Assembly: GCA_003427395.1 (NCBI GenBank)
Contig: BFEA01000053.1
Coordinates: forward strand, 3,293,174-3,347,829
Reading direction: 5' to 3'
Length of the DNA stretch: 54,656 bases
DNA from: Chara braunii
Taxonomy: Eukaryota > Streptophyta > Charophyceae > Charales > Characeae
Both the position numbers and the translations under genes were made by a program. The first letter of the stretch is position 1. Every line of letters starts with the position of its first letter. Of the stretch, positions 1 through 10,779 are shown piece after piece. The notes beneath the pieces were generated by a model, which saw nothing but the letters and a program-made list of their open reading frames with translations, was not told the origin of the DNA and searched no databases.

Positions 1-750
1 CCCCCCCCCCCCTCCCCTCAACACCCAGAAGCCGACATGCAGCAAAAAAAGAAAGAGGCCGGATTTGGATCGTACTGCCAAAGCGCAGCAAGGCCATGCC
101 CGTGAAAAAAAAAAAAAAAAAACTGAGTGGATTGTTTTAATTTTTTCATGCCCGGGGTACCCCGAGCGGCACCCCACCCCGGGCAGGGTGCCCGGGGCGC
201 CCGGCTGGGCGTGCCCGGCCGAGCGCCCCGGGAAAGCTAGATTATGATGTGACTGGACACCACAGACGCAGGGAGAATTCCGCAGACCTACTGTACTGAC
301 TACGGTTGTCCTCAATGTCAGACAAAACTTTCTCTTCCCAGACTGGTCTGCCTCTCAAGTATACTTGAAACCAACAAGATGGAGAGGAGCAAGGTGTTTT
401 ACAGAAAAGACCGGTTCCCAAAGTATGCTAGGTTTATAGCCAGTTTTGGGGCCTCAAGGACTAACCTGTCTACGAATGAACAGGTACGGGTTGCCGGACT
501 GCAACTGCACAGTCAATCGTAGAGATGTCCTCTTCGTAAGTAAACTGCGGTAGGGAGTGGCTTGACAAAGAGGGGTAGCCAACTGCAAAATACTTTCAAG
601 AAAACTTCCTAAAGTCCGGCAAATGGACATTTTGTAGTTAGGCGGGAAGCCTATACTAACAATAGACTTTCTCCTCCCTGGAAATCGATCAACAGCATCA
701 CGTGGCAGCAGCTGTAGCCTGTTGATTTGCATCCAACAGCAAGTACTTTG

Positions 751-946
751 ACAATGATTTGCATCTGACAAGTACAATTGACAGACCATACTCCAAGTAC
801 GAAAATAATTCTGAGTAAGGCCACGAGCAGTTGGACAACCATTTTAACAATGATTTGCATCCGACAGCAAGTACAATCGACAGACCATACTCCCAAGTAC
901 GGAAATAAGTCCGAGTAAGGCCACGAGCAGTTGAACAACCATTTTG
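751..946. repeat. Tandem duplication, 96-bp unit
   Basis: Two adjacent copies of a 96-bp unit start at 751 and 847, both with ACAATGATTTGCATC. They share the CAGACCATACTC block and the block GAGTAAGGCCACGAGCAGTTG, which differ at only a few positions. A partial third copy, about 30 bp ending in TTTGAC, lies just upstream from about 720. No function is apparent. The minus-strand frame across this stretch is only a by-product of the duplication. Confidence 0.85.
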
Positions 947-1302
947 ACATCTCTAACACCACCATACTTCGCTTACAGGTAGTCAGAGATCTCCTCTGGG
1001 AATGCCGTACAATATCCAAATCCAAGAACACAGGTTCACCTACCAGGCAAACCGTATACCCGCTGACATGGACCAATCACTACAACTGGTTATACTCTTC
1101 ATCAAAAGATGTGTGCTGGCCCCAGCCATGGATGGAGACATCATGGATAAGTCCTGCTACTTCAAGTATACTACAATCATGAAATATATTCTGAAGAGTG
1201 CAGAGACTTCAGGCTGAGAGTCTAGGCTTCTCACAGGACTTTCAAAGCTAAGGGGGAAGTTATGCGAGGATTTGAGCCCTCGGTAGTGCTGGAAAAGGCC
1301 TT

Positions 1303-1490
1303 GCCCGCACTAGGTGAAGGCGGGCCTGCAAATATGTGCCAGGGCCTGGGTACAGGCCCATGTAATCAAGCTAAATGGCTGTTGGAATCTATATGCGGGC
1401 CTGGATCTTCGCAGTGGCCCTTCTAGGGCTCACCCCACATCTCGGCTGAGGCCCCGTACAGATTTGTGCCCGCCCTAAGTGAAGGCGGGC
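1303..1490. repeat. Paired GC hairpins, possible small MITE remnant
   Basis: Two near-identical stem-loops bound this interval. At 1303-1325 GCCCGC pairs with GCGGGC across an 11-base loop. At 1468-1490 the same stem encloses a loop differing by two bases (ACTAGGTGAAG versus CCTAAGTGAAG). The two hairpins are 165 bp apart. Since each is its own inverted repeat, together they could be the ends of a short non-autonomous element. No target-site duplication could be identified, so a simple dispersed hairpin repeat is equally possible. Confidence 0.45.
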
Positions 1491-4213
1491 CGGAATATTT
1501 ACGAGGCCTATTTTTGTCAATTTTGCATTTGAGGTATCATTCAGTTGCAGCACGCCAGTTGGTTACAGGGTAACGTGAACCTTTCCCTGGCTTCTTTCGG
1601 AAGCAGCAGCTTGAGAGGCAGTTGAGCCCAGGGCACGTACAGTTGAGGCCCTGGGCGTGAGCCATCAGAGGCCGACACATCACAGAACAGCCGCGGGCCA
1701 ATGAGAATGCAGCATCTTCGTCACACACTGGCCAGCAGCCAATGAGATTGCGGCGAACACTTGTAGCCTTCTGGGCTACCTGGGTGCGCCCAACTGTAAA
1801 GGGCCCAGGCCCATAACAGCAACCGGGGGCCTGGGCGCAGACACTGGGGCCCACTGAAAGCTACTGGAAACTCGTCCAGCCAGGCCCAGAGCTCGACAAA
1901 AGCAGAGCTCACTTTCCATAAAGGACAGTGAGCACGGCAGCCAGAGCTCATTCTGGCCGTGTGCTTGCTGGCGGCAGCGCTGCTGGTTTGAGTGTTGGAG
2001 GCCGCCGGTAGGCCAAGGGCAGGAAGAGGCGCACACGGGCTCATTGTGGTGTTGGGCGCTTCTGGTGCAGCGGGAACTGAGCAGCCATAGTCGGGCTTGC
2101 TCATCGGAGGATGGTGATGGTGATGGCGGTCCTTGGTTGTCGGGGATGCACACTGTGGGAAGTCGAGGGGTGAAGTGACAGGAGACAGAGACACGTACCT
2201 GGTGTATGCTGGCAGTCTGCATTGGTGACGTCGTCACGTACATTGATCTTCGGCATCAAAGTGTCAGCTAGTATAGGTGCTGAGTGGATACACTGGGCCC
2301 TGAGCGCCAATCGAGAAGAGCGGCATTGAATACTATGTTGGTGTGGCAAGAGAGTGTCGACATTGACGTTTGAGTTCATTGTATTGCTCTTATTTGGCTG
2401 ATAACTCAGTGCACTGTGCTTTCTGCTTGGTACACGACTATCTGGGCTGCAGCGTGATTTTGCAATTTGAAATTTTGTCTATCACTCTCGCTAATGTTCC
2501 TTGCACCTACAGCTACTACGCTAGCCTACGAATTGACAACACAACCAGTTGACGTCAGCAGCCGAAACCAAAGTACATGAAGATGTCGCTGATGCAGACC
2601 ATCGCCAGGAACCGGTATTCACCCCATCACTCGCCCTCTCTCACTCACCCTCGTCTTCTCCCCCACACTCCTCCTTCAACCAAGGACCACCGCCAAACCC
2701 CCGCTGACCTCCTTCCAAGCCCAAGCCCGGGTATGGGGGCTGGGCTATGGCGTTGCCTTCTTGCAGCGCCCTCTCTCTTGCGACCGAGCTCGTTTTCTCA
2801 CACCACCCAGCGCTAACGCTCCAGCAGCGCTGCCGCGTTGTCAGAGGGCGCGGTGTCCTGACCCTCTGCTGCGTATTGGACATCAGCTCATCTACCTTCG
2901 CTGTGTACCAGGCGTCCGCTCACTCCCCACAGCGCACCCAGCCTTTTAGCCTACATATATCTGGCAGGCTCAGTGCTTAGTTGTGCTGCGACCAGGGCCC
3001 GCTCAGGGACGGGACTGTGAAAAGACCAGAGTGGTGCACGATGGGGCCCTCTCTAAACGGGTTACGGGATACATGCAGAGTGCTGCAGTCGCCGTCGGGG
3101 CAAAGAAAGGACTGAGGGAGGAAAAAGACCCTCCGCGGGTATCAGGTATACTTTCTAGACCTCTGTATTGTACCAGGCGCATCCGCTTCTTAGTAGTGTG
3201 CCACGGGGACTTTCCGTTGGCCAACTCAGGCTCGGCGCGCAGCAGTACTGCTGAGCATTGTCGGTCTGTGGTCGCAGGGACGCGAGGGTAGCGAGGTCGG
3301 TGCAGATGTACTCTATCGCGCATCAATCCCTTTTTGACAGATTAAAGGTAGTGTGCATTAGCCAGTCGGTCACAATCAAGTAAGGAGTGAAAGTTAGAAA
3401 AAGAAAAGGGAAGAAAAGAAAAGGGGAAAACGAGGAAAAGTCCCACAGCAGGTACACACCCTGAGTCGAATCGCTACTCTCATTGGAGTTATCTAAGTGT
3501 CGTCAAGCCACAACGGCGCTACATTTTTCCTTCTTTTTTTCCCCCCTACTTGTTGTTATTGTTGACATTATTATTATCATTACTATCATCCTTTCTCCTT
3601 TTTTTCCTTTATTATTGTTTAGTTGGCATTTCAGTTTTGTCTTCCTATCATCGGTGTTTCGCGAGGGAGCGAACAGTTGGCTTTTGAACCTGAATTTCAA
3701 ACGAGTGGCCCAGACTGGTCAAATTTTCAGGTTTCACTCTATTTCAGACGGCCCCAAAAGGGGGCAATCCGCGGCCGCTTCGGCAGGGAGCTTATCACCC
3801 CCCGCAGAAGGTCATAAGCCCCCTCCTTACCATCGGACACGGGTACCCATCAGGAATGGTTCGACGACCTCTTTTGCTGATATCCTGATTATGGGACCGT
3901 CGCTCGCCAGGTCTACAGTCTTTGGGTTGCGCTCCAATAGTGGCCGTTGAGAGTTGTACTAATTTTAATAATGATTACATAAAGAACAAGGGGTAGAGTA
4001 ATAAAGAATTTAACACTATTTAGTACGCAGAGGTTGCGACCTCCAGAAAATTTTAAAAGAAAGCAACAAATGGGCCATCTGGTTACAGGCTTGTCGGTGG
4101 GTGTCAGGCACACTCCCGCAGTCCGAGAGTTGAGACGCTGATCATGGCTAGCTGCTTGATAGTACCTCGCCTACGTCGTGAGTTGATAGGCAAAGGCTGC
4201 ACGATATTCGGAG

Positions 4214-4736
4214 TTGGCAGCCTGGTACAGTTTCCAGTATATTCAAGGGAGAATCGGCTATGGCGCACTGCGATGGCCTTTATGGCTATCGGCCGGATTG
4301 TTGGAACTTGTTAACACGTTGGTCCCCGATGTCCAGGGAGCGTCCCTGGATTACCACTATTCTGAACTACAATGGGGGAGACGAGGTAAAATTAAAGGTC
4401 AACGTGGAATGGGCAAGACAGGAGGAGATGAGAGACAACCCGAAACTACGGGCTGCGGTCACAGAGGCAAAGAACAGGGCCAAAAGAAGTTGCCGAAGGG
4501 ATGGGGTCACGGCGGAGATGCAGGTAACAATCACGTATCATGAGGTGGAGACCTCCACTGATACGGTGGAGCGCGAACAGCGCATCTAGACTGCGATTTA
4601 GAGGCTGAGAATGAGGCCAGTGATCTAGGGGCGGAGACTCAGTCCTGGCACGAACTGGAACAAGGGAGGCGGGATCGCCCGCCGGCTGGGCCTGTAGAGA
4701 GCGGCTCGGAGGCCAACTCACAGCAACGACAAGACT
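4214..4736 (+). pseudogene. X island 1: charged gag-like fragment of unknown family
   Basis: Two overlapping frames translate this block, one from 4214 and one from 4260, so a small indel separates its beginning from its end. The same peptide appears in copy B (47920-48410), where the two parts are fused. It includes an RWSPMSRE motif, a GGDEVKLKVNV motif and the string EVETSTDTVE. A run rich in Glu, Asp and Ser follows. Amino-acid conservation despite many base changes suggests it once coded. The charged, low-complexity character fits a Gag-like nucleic-acid-binding protein, but this is only inference. Stops at about 4587 and downstream make it a pseudogene. I do not recognise the family. 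Confidence 0.5.
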
Positions 4737-5628
4737 GAGAGGGCTAGGCAGTTACAGAACAGGGACGTCCGCGAGTCACATTCAAGAACGACAGAGAGGC
4801 GAGGCTCAGGGGTCTACGCCTGTCGACGGGTCTTTGAGAGAGCGAAAAACGGCTATAGGGGCATGGGCAAGGGCGATCGAGAGAAAGAGAGGGAGACCAG
4901 ACTAGCGTGTTCCAAGACAGTAGACGTCGCTGTTGACGTCAAGACCTCCCTTGCGTAGAGCGCGTTCGCAGCCCCTGAACGGAGTCAGTAACACTTTGTG
5001 TCTGCCAAACCGAGAAGATCATCAGAAAGCTAACGGAGCTTTTGCTGCGTGACTGCGTGAAAGAGTGTTCATGCTCGAGCCCAAGCGAGAACGCTACGCA
5101 CGAGTACGTGGTTGGGGTCACCCTCCTCTTTGAATGACCCATCTCACCAATCAGTTTCACCTGATTATCGCAGGGAACCGAATGGGGTTAGTGATACAAA
5201 ACAATAATAATAGACATACAATGTCAACATGCTCGATGGCCAGCGCACTCATAGGCTGGTGCCTTGCATGAGAAAGACTAAAGAGGCTCCGACAAGACGG
5301 GGTTATGTGCGGCGAGGGAGGACGCAATGAGGGAGGACACAATGAGAGTGGTGACGTGAGAGTGCGACAGGAAAGTGACGTGTGGGCAGATGGAGTCAGG
5401 CGGGAGAGAGAGGGAGAACTTTTGCACAACTCTTCGGTTGACGATGAGCCCCTCGACATTAGTCCTGATAATGCAGGCGCGTCACCGTGTGGGGCTGCAC
5501 CAAGGGAGTACCTTATGACAGTTGAGAGACACACACTCATATTATGAGGCTGGTGATGTTTCATTGTGATGTAATCAGCGCTAACTCGTTACCGTCGATT
5601 GAGCCGGAGGTGGTCTTTGCTAGTGTGA

Positions 5629-5838
5629 ATGGCATTAGTCATCGATGGGGAGGAGGACAAAGATTCTGCGCGCGGCATTGAAAATGATCTGAATGTCTAT
5701 AACGCTGAAGTCACTGTACGTTGTAGGCAGCTATTCAGGCTCGAGTTTGACTATTCTCCTTTGAGCGTCCCCGGTGGGATCACATTTCAGATGTCACGAA
5801 GTGACTGGGTGATAAAAACAAAGTTTGCAAGATGGTGA
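5629..5838 (+). pseudogene. X island 2: short conserved frame, unknown
   Basis: A frame of about 69 codons begins with VIDGEEDKDSARG and contains the block FRLEFDYSPLSVP. The same frame in copy B (49495-49713) differs by conservative replacements, such as I/V, D/N and K/R, which is the pattern of former protein constraint. The two copies diverge after the SDWVIK motif because copy B has one extra base in an A run. The flanks are not open. It is probably one exon or a broken piece of a longer X protein. I assign no function. Confidence 0.45.
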
Positions 5839-6059
5839 GCGATTAGTGTACGAGGGGGTCCATCCGATGGGAGACTTCGTCTCTAGTATTGAGACTCTGG
5901 TGGTGACAATGCCCAGGATTGAGCTGCTTGGATAAGGAATTTATTTATCCACTCTGACTCATCTGCTTTCTCACCTCCCTCTCGCCAAGATGCCTAGGAA
6001 AAATCCTTGTACGACTAGTCCTTATTCGGTAAAGTTTAGGCTTAAATTGGCAAGCCTTG

Positions 6060-6345
6060 AGGGTATCGATCATGTTTGGACAATCAGCGTGAGTTAAAGA
6101 AAACAGGGCATGATGACTGTAGGGGCTCATTGGACTTCGAATGCAAACCTCATTCTTGTTTGTTCATCTGTCCATGGTCAATGAGTCGAAGGCGGTCTGT
6201 TTTAGGGAAGATTGCCCACCTACTGGCTAAATATATGTTTGACGGTGACTGGACAACAATTATTCTGACAGGCATTCAAGGCCCAAAGAGTACTCGTGGT
6301 TTGCTTAACGTTGCCTCTACTAGGTTAACCGAGAATCTAGTTTGA
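6060..6345 (+). pseudogene. X island 3: conserved frame with GDWTTIILTG motif
   Basis: An open frame contains DNQRELKKTG, the string ICPWSMSRRRSVLGKI and then a GDWTTIILTGIQGPKS block. Copy B (49914-50206) keeps the same frame, apart from a TGA in place of the Trp codon of GDWTT. The hydrophobic-then-GxQGP arrangement could be the core strand and loop of a nucleotide- or cofactor-binding enzyme, but this is too vague to name a family. The frame runs to GAGAA, the point where copy B carries its extra 1285 bp, and continues a few codons beyond in copy A. Confidence 0.45.
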
Positions 6346-6615
6346 AAATCAGTGTGGATCCTTTTAAATGGCTTAGGATGACTTTCACTCTTTCCTTCTC
6401 ATGCCGAGCATTGGCTACCTAATGTTCTCTGCGAAATTCTGCACTGCGCACAAACTGGGGTAGTACCTGATAGCACCCCATACTGCGTCTGAATAAACAC
6501 AGTGACCAGTAACACCCTGCGACGCAAGCCGGGAGAATCGACAACAGTTTTCAACAGGACATTGTGTTGCTTGGGAAACGCACTAACTCAACGTTTACCA
6601 TCCTTTATGGACAGT

Positions 6616-6934
6616 GACCACTGGACGGGCGAGACTTCTTTCCACCGTGAGGCGTGAGGCCACCACACACTTGGGTATACTGAGTATCCCCCACCATAAC
6701 AAAGTTAAAAGTGGCGGAAGCAGAGCTACTGCTGGTTGCTAGCCGGTGGGTGCACACAACACGAACCCTCAGAAAGCGAGATGAGAGAGGCACTTGACAG
6801 ACCGGATTTGAAGAACTACTGATTATCTCCATACAGAGTTGTTAGACAGCAAACCATCCCTCCTCTCATCCTTGCATCTATCTGAACTTCGGATCTCAGA
6901 GAGAGAGAGATAAAGGAACCTGAGGGATGCAGAA
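6616..6934. other. Gap between X copy A and the repeat-domain array
   Basis: No gene is seen. A 75-codon minus-strand frame (6605-6832) has no recognisable motif. A short GA microsatellite lies at 6898-6911. The first 300 bp may still belong to repeat X, whose right end cannot be fixed because copy B is interrupted at the corresponding point. Confidence 0.4.
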
Positions 6935-7165
6935 GTGTTAGAAGTCAAAGGCATCATCATTCGGGACAAGCATGAAGGTTGGGAAACAAAAGCAATTCGA
7001 GACATGGAGCACAACAAACCTGTTCTGACGGAGATTGCAGTTAGTAGAATCAGGGAGGAGAAATATATCGACTACGTCATCCAATTCCACGATCACGATG
7101 GCAAACCGCACGACACTCTCTCCTTTCTAGAAACTGTTGAACAAGCCAGTACAAGGCTTAGGTGA
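6935..7165 (+). pseudogene. Array unit 1 (weak, partial)
   Basis: This open frame ends in a segment with YVIQFHDHDGKPHDTLSFL, which lines up loosely with the strand-D.RIYV core of the better units. It is the weakest member. The frame stops in the sequence AG|GTGAGTG at about 7163, a perfect-looking splice donor. A TTTAG acceptor-like site lies at about 7446, just before unit 2, so an intron between units 1 and 2 is possible. This is the one hint that the array might be a spliced host gene rather than transposon sequence. Confidence 0.35.
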
Positions 7166-7440
7166 GTGCAAAGAGCACATGTTTCCCCTCCAGAATTTTC
7201 AACTATCGAAGTCACCCCGCAATCTGCAGTTCCCTTAGCGTTTCTGCTACTAAGAGATCAACATTCAGTGACCTATTATCTTAGCAACATTCAGTCATCC
7301 TAGTTACTTGGGACTCCCGGTCAAAATCAATTTGCCTTCAGTTATTGTCATTCGATTCAGAGACCAGTATCAGTCAGACAGTGTGCTCATCAAAAAGACG
7401 CAGAGATCAGTTTCAGCATCCATCTCTGCACATGAGTGTA

Positions 7441-7914
7441 ATTTAGGCCTCTCCAGTTAATGAGTTAGTGTTGACTAGTCTCAACAGGATTGCACTCAAG
7501 GATGCCTTCCAATACCGATACGTCAGTGCAATCAGTTTTAGGCGAGGAGACTTGTCAGCCTTTGTGGTTCACACCGAGTTTGTGGGAGGTACCATCCATG
7601 ACCCGAGAGTCTACCTGAGGAAGGGGAAAGAAACCCATGAGCACCTTGACTCAGTCTGGGTCACAACCACCAGATACCTTGAGGGAAAAGAGACGGAGCT
7701 CGATGAGAGTGTTGTCAAGTTGGTCCGCAACTTTGGACTGAAGCGCTACACTGATTACCCCAGACCTCCTGTCCCCTTTCCTCTCACAGACGACTCTTGT
7801 TGGGGTGACTTGGTTGATCTAGCTGGGAGGTACATCTCGCCTGCAAAGATTGACTACGAGGCACTGATTGAACCCTCTGAGTTTCGACATCTCAGACCAG
7901 GGATCTTCTCGTAG
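7441..7914 (+). pseudogene. Array unit 2, best preserved single frame
   Basis: One uninterrupted frame carries the whole unit. It has the opening LTSLNRIALKDAFQYRYV, the central FVVHTEFVGG followed by HDPRVYL, a DSVWVTTTRYLEGKETELDE helix, then PRPPVPFPL and the CWGDLVDLAG tail motif. About 148 codons from the GTG at 7468 are open before the TAG that ends the unit. No ATG lies near the opening, so it is likely an internal segment of a longer protein or an exon. The alignment with unit 4 (9401-9794) is clear along its full length despite low identity. No known domain is recognised. Confidence 0.5.
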
Positions 7915-8576
7915 TCGTATCTCCCTACATTATGGGAAGAGTTTTGCTCTATGGTCGACTTTCACGTCATGGCCCTTTGATGGAAGTGTTCGGAACTTGT
8001 AGGCTTTGGGTGGCTCTATACCAAGAGGCCACAATCTCAGGGAGTACGAGATCATGGCTCAAAGCACGGAAAACGTACAACAAAATGAGAGTTTGAGTGT
8101 ATGACCAAGAGGGATGAGTGAGGACTCTCGACAAGTGTCGGTCGTGCTCCTTTCATCTGTACTTTCTGAGATTATTATTAGTTCTCATTCTTCCCTCATT
8201 TATCATTTTCATTACTCGAGTCAGTTGGTCTTGCTTCACTTGCGTTGACTCTTATTGATGATCGTGTTTCTCTGATGATCTTGTCACAATTCTCAAAACT
8301 AGCAAATTGCCAAAATTTATGCACGCATGACACACCAAAATTTCATAATTATCGTTTACATGACTTTGTTGTTTTGAATCAAAATAAAAGATTCCTAAGA
8401 CCGGGGACCGACGAAGACTGCAATTGAAGGGTCTCACGGAAAGTCTGACACACACAACACGAAGGGATTTGTTTTAGTTAATTGACTTTATTTATTGCAA
8501 ACATCACCAAAATTATGCGTGACATCCTGTTGGCTTTCTGGTCCCTTGAAGAGGCCTGACTAGAAAAAGTGCCACA
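7915..8576 (+). repeat. AT-rich stretch, candidate 5' LTR end of Ty3-old
   Basis: This stretch has no gene. It is AT-rich from about 8160, has an AATAAAA polyadenylation-like signal at 8383-8389, and ends in GCCACA at 8576, four bases before a tRNA-Asp-like primer site. That arrangement fits the downstream part of an LTR. The left end of such an LTR cannot be placed, because no second copy is in the window. A short region-spanning hairpin (AGTGCCA/TGGCACT, 8568-8587) crosses the proposed boundary. Confidence 0.35.
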
Positions 8577-8580
8577 AAAA

Positions 8581-8598
8581 TGGCACTGTTGCCGGTAA
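8581..8598 (+). promoter_or_regulatory. Candidate tRNA-Asp primer-binding site of Ty3-old
   Basis: TGGCACTGTTGCCGGTAA matches the plant Athila/Tat-type primer site TGGCGCCGTTGCCGGGGA at 14 of 18 positions, including the leading TGGC and the GTTGCCGG core. That sequence is complementary to the 3' end of tRNA-Asp. It sits upstream of gag (11.4 kb) on the same strand. The four mismatches suit an old element. No LTR pair was available to confirm it. Confidence 0.45.
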
Positions 8599-8750
8599 CA
8601 TAAAAAGTTTTTGTGTCCGGAACGAGACGGGTCAGCAACAACTTTGAGCTTTGATTAGGGTTTGAGAACTGTTGATAATATTCGAATTCTCAGACTGATC
8701 TTGCAATCCTCTTTGAGTCATTATTCCGTTGGAAGTCCTAGTTACTGATT

Positions 8751-9290
8751 GTGTCTTATCTCTTCATGTGTGAGGTACCACACTGGACTGGAGGAGGAGA
8801 CTGGCATTATTTAATGGAGAGAATTAGGCTTGATCACAGGTATGCTCTACATGCCCTTGACCATTGCGAGAAACTAGAGGAGAAGATAACAATTCAGATT
8901 CGGGCAATGTTAGTCGACAATGCGTTGAAAGAGCTTTCTAAACTCACTTCTAAGGGGGTACTCCCCTATCGGTATGAGGGTTGTTGGGTTTACCATTCTC
9001 ATGGTTTAACCATCTGTATAGTGCTGCCTCGCTTCCTGGAAGGAGATATCTCTGATATTCGTACTTACATCAAAGGAGGGAGGCTGCACTGATGGTGAGA
9101 ACTTTAACTAGTTATGAGAAATTGTTGCTCAATTTATTTACGATGAAAAGGCAGATCTAATCAAGCGAAAGAAGAAAGTGGAATGGGGTGTAATGTCAGT
9201 GACATATGAGACAACCCCTATCCCTCCTATTCCTAACAGTTATTGTGGTGGGAGTAATTGGCTACCAATTATCAACATGGTGCTGAAGTG
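8751..9290 (+). pseudogene. Array unit 3, frameshifted
   Basis: The first 25 codons hold the tail motif of a preceding unit (TGGGDWHYLMERI, compare CGGSNWLPIIN). The unit proper opens with ALKELSKLTSKGVLPYRYE and reaches DISDIRTYI. The frame stops at 9092, but the downstream sequence continues in another frame with EIVAQFIYDEKADLIKRKKK and then PIPPIPNS and GGSNWLP. At least one frameshift and a stop near 9110 therefore split it. Confidence 0.45.
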
Positions 9291-9400
9291 AGGGAAATGA
9301 ACGGGTTGTCATGTGAACGAAGAAAATTTCAACAGAGGAAATCGGACAACGAAGATCGGAATTTGGCAGAGGTTTAGGCCCAAGTAAAGAGAATGTTTAA

Positions 9401-9794
9401 TGCCTCTTGAAATCATTGAATGTTTTAGATAAGGGAGAAGTGTTCCCTTATGAAGTTGTCAAGTATGAGATGATCGAAAGTGGATGGGAACAAGAACAAT
9501 TTTATATTCTGACATTTCACTTCATCGAGTTGGACATGTATGATGTGAGGATCTATGTTCCCAAAGAGAGAAGTGTTGATGTTGTGTATGAGAAATGTTG
9601 GGAATTTGCTGAGGAAGTTGCGTTGAAAGAAAAAGGGGAGCTTGAGAAGGAAAATAAGTGCTTCACCGGATCCACTCAGCTTCTGTCTTTGAGGGATTTC
9701 CAACTCCTCCTCTACCTGGTATTAGTCTGTCAAGGAACAATTGGTCCGCTGTGATTGAGTTTCCACTGAGAGTGAGAAGAGATCAAAGGCACTA
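9401..9794 (+). pseudogene. Array unit 4, reference unit for the repeat
   Basis: The unit opens with CLLKSLNVLDKGEVFPYEVV, then QFYILTFHFIELD, YDVRIYVPKE, and the CWEFAEEVALKEKGELEKE helix. After about codon 85 the frame slips. The Pro-rich FPTPPLPGISL and NNWSAVIEF motifs are read in a different frame, ending at tandem stops near 9793. Alternating hydrophobic strand, turn and DVRIYVP suggests a small beta-rich fold followed by a charged helix. No family is recognised. Confidence 0.5.
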
Positions 9795-10275
9795 ATGAGT
9801 CAGTCGTACGTGCCTCCAAAAGTAAGACCCTGGTTCATGGGAAGAGGACATGGGAGGTTGAGTAAGGAGGAATCGGAGAAACTCCTAACTTCCCTTAACT
9901 CTATAACAAGGAAAGTTGTGTTTTCCTATGAGATTGTACATGAAGAATCTGGGATGGGACACGACAGTGTATATGTTCTTATCTGCTACTAACTGAGCTC
10001 GATGAGTTTGATGTTGGAATCTATGTGCCACAACATGGGTTCGAAGGGTGTAAACACGATCGATGCTCGGAACGAGCAGTAGATATTGTGCAAGACGAGA
10101 GAATAAAACTTGAACAGGAAGGGGAGAGTTTCTCTTGGAGTACCTATGTTAGACCTTTCATTGGAATATTGTCTCCTCCTGTTGAAGAGTTTCACCTTTT
10201 GAGGGAAAATTGGTCAGCCATGGTAGATTTTGTATGGAAGGTGAAGAGGTCTCAAGAAGAACACTCTCAGTAGCA
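9795..10275 (+). pseudogene. Array unit 5, frameshifted
   Basis: The unit begins with GRLSKEESEKLLTSLNSITRK and FSYEIV. It slips frame at about 9990 and resumes with DEFDVGIYVPQHGFEG and then RAVDIVQDERIKLEQEGE. The tail has SPPVEEFHLL and RENWSAMVDFVWKV, which align with unit 4. This is the clearest case where opening, core, helix and tail are all recognisable within one unit. It has a 478-bp offset from unit 4 at the opening. Confidence 0.5.
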
Positions 10276-10779
10276 AGAATAACTGTTGTGAAAGGCAGAC
10301 TTAACAATGCGACTCGGCTCGATAATCCCTTTATAATTATGACATATGAGACTTGTGTAAGAGGTCGTATAATATTTCACATTCTAGTGGTCAAATTTAT
10401 GAACACTGACAGCTTGGACGTAAGAATTTACACCCCGGCATGTCTAGAAAAGGAAGCTGATTACTTGGAATGTTGTACAGGGGCTTACATCATCCTTATA
10501 AGAACGAAAGAGTGGCTTGAAAAGTTACAGAGAAAAGTAACATGGGGAAAGGGAGTGAGGCAGTTTGAGAGACTCCCTAGCTTCTCAACTACTGATGGCT
10601 TTGATGACAGGAGAGACTGGTTGCCTCTCCTAGAAGTTATTGCCATAGTAGGTAACGCGAGGGAGAGTGACTCCACAGTGGTGATAAAGTCCTTACTTCT
10701 AAATACCTTTGTGGTGAGATCTCTGACTATATTCATCCCGAGATCTACCTTTTCTGACACTATCTGTAATGATCAATAA
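10276..10779 (+). pseudogene. Array unit 6
   Basis: The frame holds NPFIIMTYETCV, then IIFHILVVKF, SLDVRIYTP, an AYIILIRTKEWLEKLQRK helix and the tail DRRDWLPLLEVI, in the same order as units 4 and 5. The opening LLTSLN block is eroded. It stays open without interruption to about 10779, so the unit is long compared with its neighbours and may include the start of unit 7. Confidence 0.45.

Larger units (their letters stand above)
1..2838. other. Unassigned left flank
   Basis: I recognise no gene here. The first bases are a poly-C run, a poly-A run lies near 105-122, and 123-235 is very GC-rich with many CCCGGG-like words. Open frames on both strands between about 1537 and 2380 overlap one another, have biased composition and match no family I know. 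Short repeats in this stretch are listed separately. It may be decayed transposon sequence, but no terminal repeat or coding motif shows that. Confidence 0.5.
2839..6615 (+). repeat. Repeat X, copy A
   Basis: This block is closely related, over its whole length and in the same orientation, to 46892-51719. The shared sequence begins around TGTC[A/G]GAG at 2839 and runs to at least TATCCTTT near 6614, where copy B is interrupted by an LTR. The true right end of X is therefore unknown. Copy A holds about 340 bp (3465-3830) that copy B lacks, including a pyrimidine-rich stretch at 3530-3620. It lacks 1285 bp present in B. Three reading-frame islands are kept in both copies. X may be a degenerate retroelement or a segmental duplication; no LTR, RT or transposase motif was found. 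Confidence 0.85.

Noticed and set aside
1537-2379. Overlapping minus-strand frames of up to 157 codons
   Set aside because: Three frames overlap with Pro/Ser/His-rich biased composition and no domain. They are probably open by chance in GC-rich DNA.
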